A stretch of 64,000 nucleotides of DNA from Galeopsis tetrahit (taxonomy: Eukaryota; Streptophyta; Magnoliopsida; Lamiales; Lamiaceae): positions 48,434,141-48,498,140 of the forward strand of contig OY776129.1 of assembly GCA_963675135.1 (NCBI GenBank), in the 5' to 3' direction. A model generated the notes under the pieces. The model had not been told where the DNA came from, searched no databases, and saw nothing but the letters and a program-made list of their open reading frames with translations. The position numbers and the translations under genes were made by a program. This document shows, piece by piece, positions 57,965-64,000 of the stretch. The stretch's first letter is position 1. Each line of letters starts with the position of its first letter.

Positions 57965-58721
57965 TGTTATGTTTAATGATCCAACACTGACAGCCGAGTG
58001 TTGTGTTTAATGTTCCCAACACTCATGACAACATCAGAATTTGCCCTTCCTTTTCTCACTAACTCTTATTTTACGCTTGTTGTCTAATGATGTCCCCAGA
58101 GCAGTTAGAAGACGTGGTCAACACCAAGTCATGCCACTGCGTGGGAGTGAGAAGTTATTAGGCCATGGTATAACAAGTTCCTAAATTCTAGGAGTGGTGG
58201 AGAAAAGTTCTATAACCGCATGATCTCAAGGTTGAGGCGATCATGGGAGTTGATGGCAGTTCGTGAATGAAGCCTATAAATACAGAAGCTGCCCTCAACA
58301 CAAGATACACAAGAAGAAAAGCTGAAATCGACTACTACTCTATTGAACGCTATATACGCTTCTAGTTAGGAATATCTTTGTTTCTTCTTGTAGTTCTTCA
58401 CATTATTATAAACCCGAATAGTAGTGTGTTTAGGACATAGTCTTATTTACTAGGTTGTGTGATTAGATCTATGAGGGAGATAGTTTCATAGAACTTAGTA
58501 AATCATTATACACTTTCGTAGTGTAATTATACACCTCAAAGAGGTTGTACTCGTTTCACATATTTTTATATAGTGAACAGCGTAGATTATTTTATAATCT
58601 ACGCAAATTTTGAATACTTCTATTTTCAGTACGTGCAATTTAATTTCCGCTGCATAGTGTTGTCTATATTGTTCCAACACAAAAGACAACATCTCTGATT
58701 TCGCACGCACACACACTTTCA
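57965..58721 (+). mobile_element. 5' LTR of the SIRE-type Copia element
   Basis: It ends CACACACTTTCA just before a primer-binding site. It starts either at TGTTATGTTTAATGATCC (57965) or at the similar TGTTGTGTTTAATGTTCC (57999); the two are an imperfect duplication of the LTR start. Without the 3' LTR, which lies beyond the window, the start cannot be decided. Confidence 0.6.
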
Positions 58722-58722
58722 G

Positions 58723-58736
58723 TTGGTATCAGAGCC
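58723..58736 (+). other. Primer-binding site (initiator-Met tRNA type)
   Basis: TTGGTATCAGAGCC directly after the 5' LTR is the usual Copia primer-binding site, complementary to the 3' end of initiator methionine tRNA. Confidence 0.85.
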
Positions 58737-58788
58737 AACTACTTGATACACTAAGTAGAGATTCTGCTTAGAGTGTGTAAAATCTGAA

Positions 58789-61700
58789 ATGGAGTATCCA
58801 CTTTCACCCGCACTAAAGCCTCTGATTTTAGATGGCACGAATTATGCCTTCTGGAAACCAAAGATGAGGATGTACATCAAATCCATTGATGAACGGGCCT
58901 GGAGGAGTGTTCTTGCTGGTTGGACTCAACCAAGAACTGCTGCGGATGAAGACAATGAAGCTCGGATCAAGAGAAAGCTCGACTGGACGGCTGAAGAAAT
59001 CACAACTGCAAGTTACAATTCAAAGGCGTTGAATGCAATCTTCACCTCAACTGATGCCTCAATGTTCAAAATCATATCAAACTGCATTTCTTCGAAGGAT
59101 GCATGGGATCGACTGCAAGAACATTGTGAAGGATCAGATAGTGTACGAAGAACCAGACTACGTATGCTTGGAACCAAGTTCGAAAACCTGAGGATGAAAG
59201 AAGATGAAACCATTTCATCTTACAACGAAAAGCTGACTGAGATTTCAAATGAAGCTCATTCTCTTGGAGATCCAATATCAAATCAAAGGTTAGTACATAA
59301 AATTCTTAGATCTGTTCCTAAACGTTTTGAAAACTTATGAGATGAACATTTCTGAAAAGACTGATAATGAAAAGAAAGTGCTTGTTTTCAAAGGTGATGC
59401 CTCATCATCTGTATCATCAGGTTCTGGAAAGTCTCCTTATGTTACTGAAATTGATTCTGATGAAGATGATATTGAGGAATACCTTAACAATCCTGATTAT
59501 ATGGCTTTCATTACTAAACAATTTAAGACATTTATGAAGAACAAGAATAATAGGCTTAAGGACAACATTCAACCTAAGGTTCAGATTAATAATACTCAGC
59601 AATTGCCTATTAGGAAGAACAATTTTAATCCTTCTAGACAATTAGAAAGAGGAAACAGGTTTAGATCTGACCAAGAGTATAGGAAGAATGTTAAATGTGA
59701 TGCATGTTCTGGATATGGTCATTATGCTAATGAATGTGCTAACACCATTCTCAAAAAGAAACTTAATTTCAGTGCTACTTTAAGTGATGAGTCTGATGTT
59801 GATCATGATCCTGAAAAAGATATTGAAAAAGCTTTCTCTGCTAGAATTCTGTATGATGATACTTTTGATGATGATCTGGACGATTATAATGATGTGAGGA
59901 CAAATGAGCCATCATTTGAGAAATCACTGAATAATAATGTACCAGAATTTAACTGTTTCACAAGTTCTGTTAATGAGACAGGTACATCAAATAAAGCAGG
60001 TTTATCCAGAAGAGATGCTGACATTCAAGACTTGTCTAATACTGTTTTCAAACTGGAAAGTCTTTTAACAAAGAAGGATAAGGAAATTTCTAAACTCAAA
60101 GAAAGGCTAGATGTGTCTGTTCTTGATTTTAAGAAATATTCTTATGAAAAACCTTTAACTAATGAAAAAGTTTGCAAAATATCTTCTGAAACTGAGAAAC
60201 TTAATCACATCATTAAGTCTCTGAACTTTGAAAATCCTGATTAAGAGAATCTATTACTAAGCTTGAAGGCACTCTAACAAGAAAAGATGTGGAGATGTCT
60301 AAACTTGAAGAGAGATTGAAGGAAGCCTCTCTAAGCTTCAAAAGATTTTCTGATGGAAAGAATAAACTGGAAGACTCTCTTATGACCAACAACTCAGCAA
60401 GAACAGGTATTGGCTACCAAGGTAAGAATTCAAAGAAGTCTGAATCTAAGAAACCTACTGTTTTTGTAAAAGCTGAAGTGAATTACAATCCCAGTGTTTC
60501 TGCTAAGACTCAAATTATTGCAAAAGATGTTATATGCCATTACTGTTTCAAAAAGGGTCATAAAAGTCCTCAATGTTTGAAGAAGAAAAATGATTTGAAA
60601 CAGTCTGTATTGCCTGGAATGACTCAACATTCAAGACCACATAGTAATTATGCATGGATTTCAAAAGAAAATACACTTGTAATGTTGTTTATATGTCTCT
60701 AAAAGCATGTATACCTGGATTATGGTACTTTGATAGTGGCTGTTCTAAACACATGACAGGTAAAATTGATTATCTCACTGATTATACTGTTTACAATGGT
60801 GGTAATGTCACCTATGGTGGTGGATCAAAAGGAAAAATCATTGGTAAAGGGACATTGAATGTTCCTGGTTTTCCTAAGTTATCAAATGTTTTGCATGTTG
60901 ATGGACTACTGGCAAATCTTATAAGCATTAGTCAATTATGTGATGATGATTTGCATGTTAAGTTTGATAAGAACTCATGTTATGTGCTAGACAAAAACTC
61001 TAAATGTATAATGATGGGAAACAGATCTGCTGATAATTGTTATCTCATTGAATCTGAACTTGTCTGCAATAAGGCTAAAGTTGATGATAGCATTCTGTGG
61101 CATCATAAACTTGGACATGCTAATTATAGACAGCTTGATAAACTTGTTAGATTAAAAGCTGTTACAGGTTTACCAGATCTGAAATTCTCAGATAACAAGG
61201 TATGTGGACCTTGTCAAAAGGGCAAACAGATTAAAGTGTCTCACAAAATGTTGGGATATTGCTCAACCAAACATTGCTTCGAATTACTGCACATGGATCT
61301 TATGGGTCCTATGGAAACAGAAAGTATTGGAGGTAAAAGGTATTCTTTAGTTGTGGTTGATGACTACTCTAGATTCACATGGATTGAATTCTTAAAAGAT
61401 AAATCTGAAACTTTTTCCATTTTTAAAATTCTGTATAAAAGATTCAAGAATGTTTTCAATTCTAAAGTATGCAGAATCAGGTCAGATCATGGAAGAGAAT
61501 TTGAAAACAGTTCCTTTACTGAGTTTTGTGAATCAAAAGGTATAATCCAAGAGTTTTCTTCACCTAAAACTCCTCAACAAAATGGCATAGCAGAAAGAAA
61601 GAATAGAACACTTCAAGAAATGGCTAGAGTCATGTTATGTTCTAAGAACTTATCTAAAAGATTTTGGGCTGAAGCTCTTAATATTGCTTGTCATATTGCT

Positions 61701-63825
61701 AATAGAGTTTATATTAGAACAGATTCTACTAGAACTCCATATGAAATTCTGAACAATAGAAAGCCAAATCTGAAATATTTCCATGTTTTTGGCTGTGTAT
61801 GTTATATCTTGAATGACAGGGATCAGTTACATAAGTTTGACTCAAAGAGTGATAAAGGCTTCTTTCTTGGTTACTCAAGAAACAGCAAAGCCTATAGGAT
61901 TTATAACTTTAGGACTGATACTGTACAAGAATCTGTAAATGTTGTTTTTGATGATGATACAAGCATTACAGGTAAAAGCATTGAAGATGAAGACATTTCA
62001 GACTTGATTAATGTACCAATCATTACTGAAAATGTTGAACAGGTTCAAAATGTTGAGAAGAATGATGACATACCAGAGGAAATATCTGATAATACAGATC
62101 CTGAAAATCTGTATAATCTCCAGAAAACTCCTTCCATAAGGATTCGGAAATATCATCCACAAGACCAAATTATTGGTGAGCAGTCTACAGGTGTTCAAAC
62201 CAGAAGAAGAATGGGGATGAATGCAAAGGATGTGGTAAGATCAATATGTATGTCATGCATGTGTAGTAAGGTAAATCATGAATGCTATCACTCTGAGATT
62301 GAACCCAAATCTGTTAAAGAAGCATTAGATGATGAGAATTAGATAGAATCTATGCATGAAGAACTTAATCAATTTGTTAGGAATGATGTGTGGACATTAG
62401 TTCCTAGACCAGAACATATTAATGTTATAGGAACTAAATGGATTTTCAAAAACAAGACTGATGAAATGGGAAATATTATTAGAAACAAAGCTAGGTTGGT
62501 TGCTCAAGGATATACACAGGTAGAAGGTGTAGACTTTGATGAAACATTTGCTCCTGTTGCTAGAATAGAATCCATTAGGCTATTACTTGCCATTGCATGC
62601 TATATTGATATAAAACTGCATCAAATGGATGTTAAAGTTGTCTTTTTAAATGGTATTCTAAATGAAGAAGCTTATGTTGAACAACCTAAAGGCTTTGAAA
62701 ACCCTGATTTTCCTGATCATGTCTATAAACTGAAAAAGGCTCTATATGGCTTGAAACAAGCACCTAGAGCATGGTATGAAAGGTTGACAGATTTCTTGAT
62801 TGAGTTTGGTTTTGTAAGAGGAGAAGCTGATAGAACACTATTCATCAAACATGATAAAAATGATATTATGATTGCTCAAATCTATGTTGATGATATAGTA
62901 TTTGGTTCTACTTGTGACAATATGCTTAAAACACTTTGTGAATGAGATGACATCTACCTTTGAAATGTCCATGGTTGGTGATTTAAATTACTTTCTAGGA
63001 CTTCAAATCAAACAGCAAAAAGTTGGGATTTTTATCTCACAAAGTAAGTATGCTAAGAGTCTAGTAAAAAGGTTTGGTTTAGAGAGTGCTAAACATATGA
63101 AAACATCTATGGGATCTACTCAGAAACTGAGTAAGGACAGTGTTGGCCAAAATGTTGACTCAACACTGTACAGGTCTATGATTGGCAGTCTGTTATATTT
63201 GAGTTCCAACAGACCTGATATTATGTTCAGTGTTTGCTTATGTGCTAGATACCAAGCTAATCCCAAAGAATCACATATGAATGTTGTTAAAAGAATCATT
63301 AAGTATGTTGCAGGTACATGTGATTTAGGTATTTGGTACAGCAAAGACACAAACTGCACCTTAATAGGTTACAGTGATGCAGATTGGGCAGGAGACTGTG
63401 ATGATAGGAAAAGCACAAGTGGTGGCTGCTTCTATATGGGGAACAATTTAATCTCTTGGCACAGTAGAAAACAGAACTGTGAGTCTAAATCAACAGCTGA
63501 ATCAGAATACATTGCAGCTTGGAGTTGTTGTACTCAATTACTTTGGTTGCAAAAAATGTTTCATGATTATGGCTTACCTAGTGATGTTCTAACTGTGTAC
63601 TGTGAAAATACTAGTGCTATAAATATCTCAAAAAATCCAGTGCAACACTCATTAACAAAGCATATAAGTATTAGACATCACTTTATAAGAGATCTTGTTG
63701 AAAAGGAAGTTGTTAAGTTGGAGTACATATCTAATGAAAAACAATTAGCTGATATATTCACTAAAGCTCTTGATGACAAGAGGTTTTCATCTCTACGAAA
63801 ATCTCTTGGTTTGTGTAACATCTGA
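58789..63825 (+). mobile_element. SIRE-type Copia gag-pol coding region with several breaks
   Basis: In order: gag start MEYPLSPALKPLILDGTNYA (58789); CCHC knuckles CDACSGYGHYANEC (about 59698) and CHYCFKKGHKSPQC (about 60535); protease WYFDSGCSKHMTG (about 60723); pre-integrase LWHHKLGHANY; integrase core HMDLMGP...SDHGREFEN...GIAERKNRTLQEMAR; reverse transcriptase with YVDDI (about 62884-62898); RNase H with SADWAGDCDDRKSTSG-like DADWAGD (63376-63396) and end ADIFTKALD. Breaks: a deletion plus frame change at about 59325, frame changes near 60240, 60655 and 62930, and an in-frame TAG at 62340-62342. All hallmark residues survive, so it is inactive but not old. The 3' LTR is outside the window. 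Confidence 0.93.
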
Positions 63826-64000
63826 AAATATGATCAAGGGTGTTGTATCAAATGCGGCAGCATTTGAGACAACACTAAGATAAGTCACTTATGTGTTTCC
63901 CTGCTTTAAATTTTCGTAATTATTGAATTAATGAAATTTCTTGTGATTGATATTTGAATTCTGAATGACTTGTGAAAAATACTAAAAAGCCTATACACCT
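63826..64000 (+). mobile_element. Copia internal sequence past RNase H
   Basis: Non-coding sequence follows the RNase H stop. No polypurine tract or LTR start is seen before the window ends, so the element continues to the right. Confidence 0.6.

Noticed and set aside
60289..60702. An independent zinc-knuckle gene
   Set aside because: It is the continuation of the Copia gag after a frame change, not a separate gene.
63826..64000. 3' LTR of the Copia element in the window
   Set aside because: No sequence after the RNase H stop matches the 5' LTR start, and no polypurine tract is seen before the edge.

Overview
The window is nuclear DNA of a flowering plant, almost certainly a eudicot. It has AT-rich intergenic DNA, spliceosomal introns, plant-only gene families (type-B response regulator, 7TM-RGS1, nuclear-encoded PsbY) and plant-type transposons (Stowaway, Tourist, Mutator-like, SIRE-type Copia, LINE). 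An asterid such as a Lamiales species is plausible, but I cannot show that from the sequence.

Genes. The window opens inside the last exon of a small heat-shock protein like Arabidopsis HSP26.5 (2-295, +). Convergent with it is a complete five-exon type-B response regulator close to ARR11 (3053-548, -). About 15 kb of repeat-filled DNA follows. Next come a complete 11-exon RGS1 gene (18524-21489, +) and a three-exon 3-ketoacyl-CoA reductase-like gene (23962-27507, +) whose first exon carries a frameshift just before the catalytic Tyr-x3-Lys. Further on are an intronless PSBY gene (31940-31380, -) and a five-exon RCC1-repeat gene with a GC-AG intron (49755-51770, +). Coding exons were joined from splice sites and family alignment known to me. 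All junctions keep frame except the one break in the reductase. These genes form no operon or shared pathway.

Repeats. There are at least nine Stowaway-like MITEs (TA target sites), three of them sitting in older repeats and two in introns of the reductase gene. There are two Tourist-like elements (TTA target sites), two Mutator-like long-TIR elements with perfect 10-bp and 9-bp target duplications, and two very short tRNA-derived SINEs with 18-bp and 12-bp duplications. A gypsy-type solo LTR carries a 5-bp duplication, and a second probable LTR lies upstream of the reductase. Two LINE fragments are present, one cut by a SIRE-type Copia element that runs off the right edge.

Most unusual content. 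Four elements of about 0.9-1.1 kb (about 29825-30855, 33868-34966, 54154-55196, 55283-56215) share one architecture. It consists of terminal inverted repeats, a very GC-rich block, a long T tract, a hairpin module built on a TCGACAACAATTTGTCGA-like core, a GGTGG/GGCGG stretch and telomere-like TTAGGG motifs. Two have 8-9 bp target duplications. I do not recognise them as a named family, and they are the best candidate here for something undescribed.
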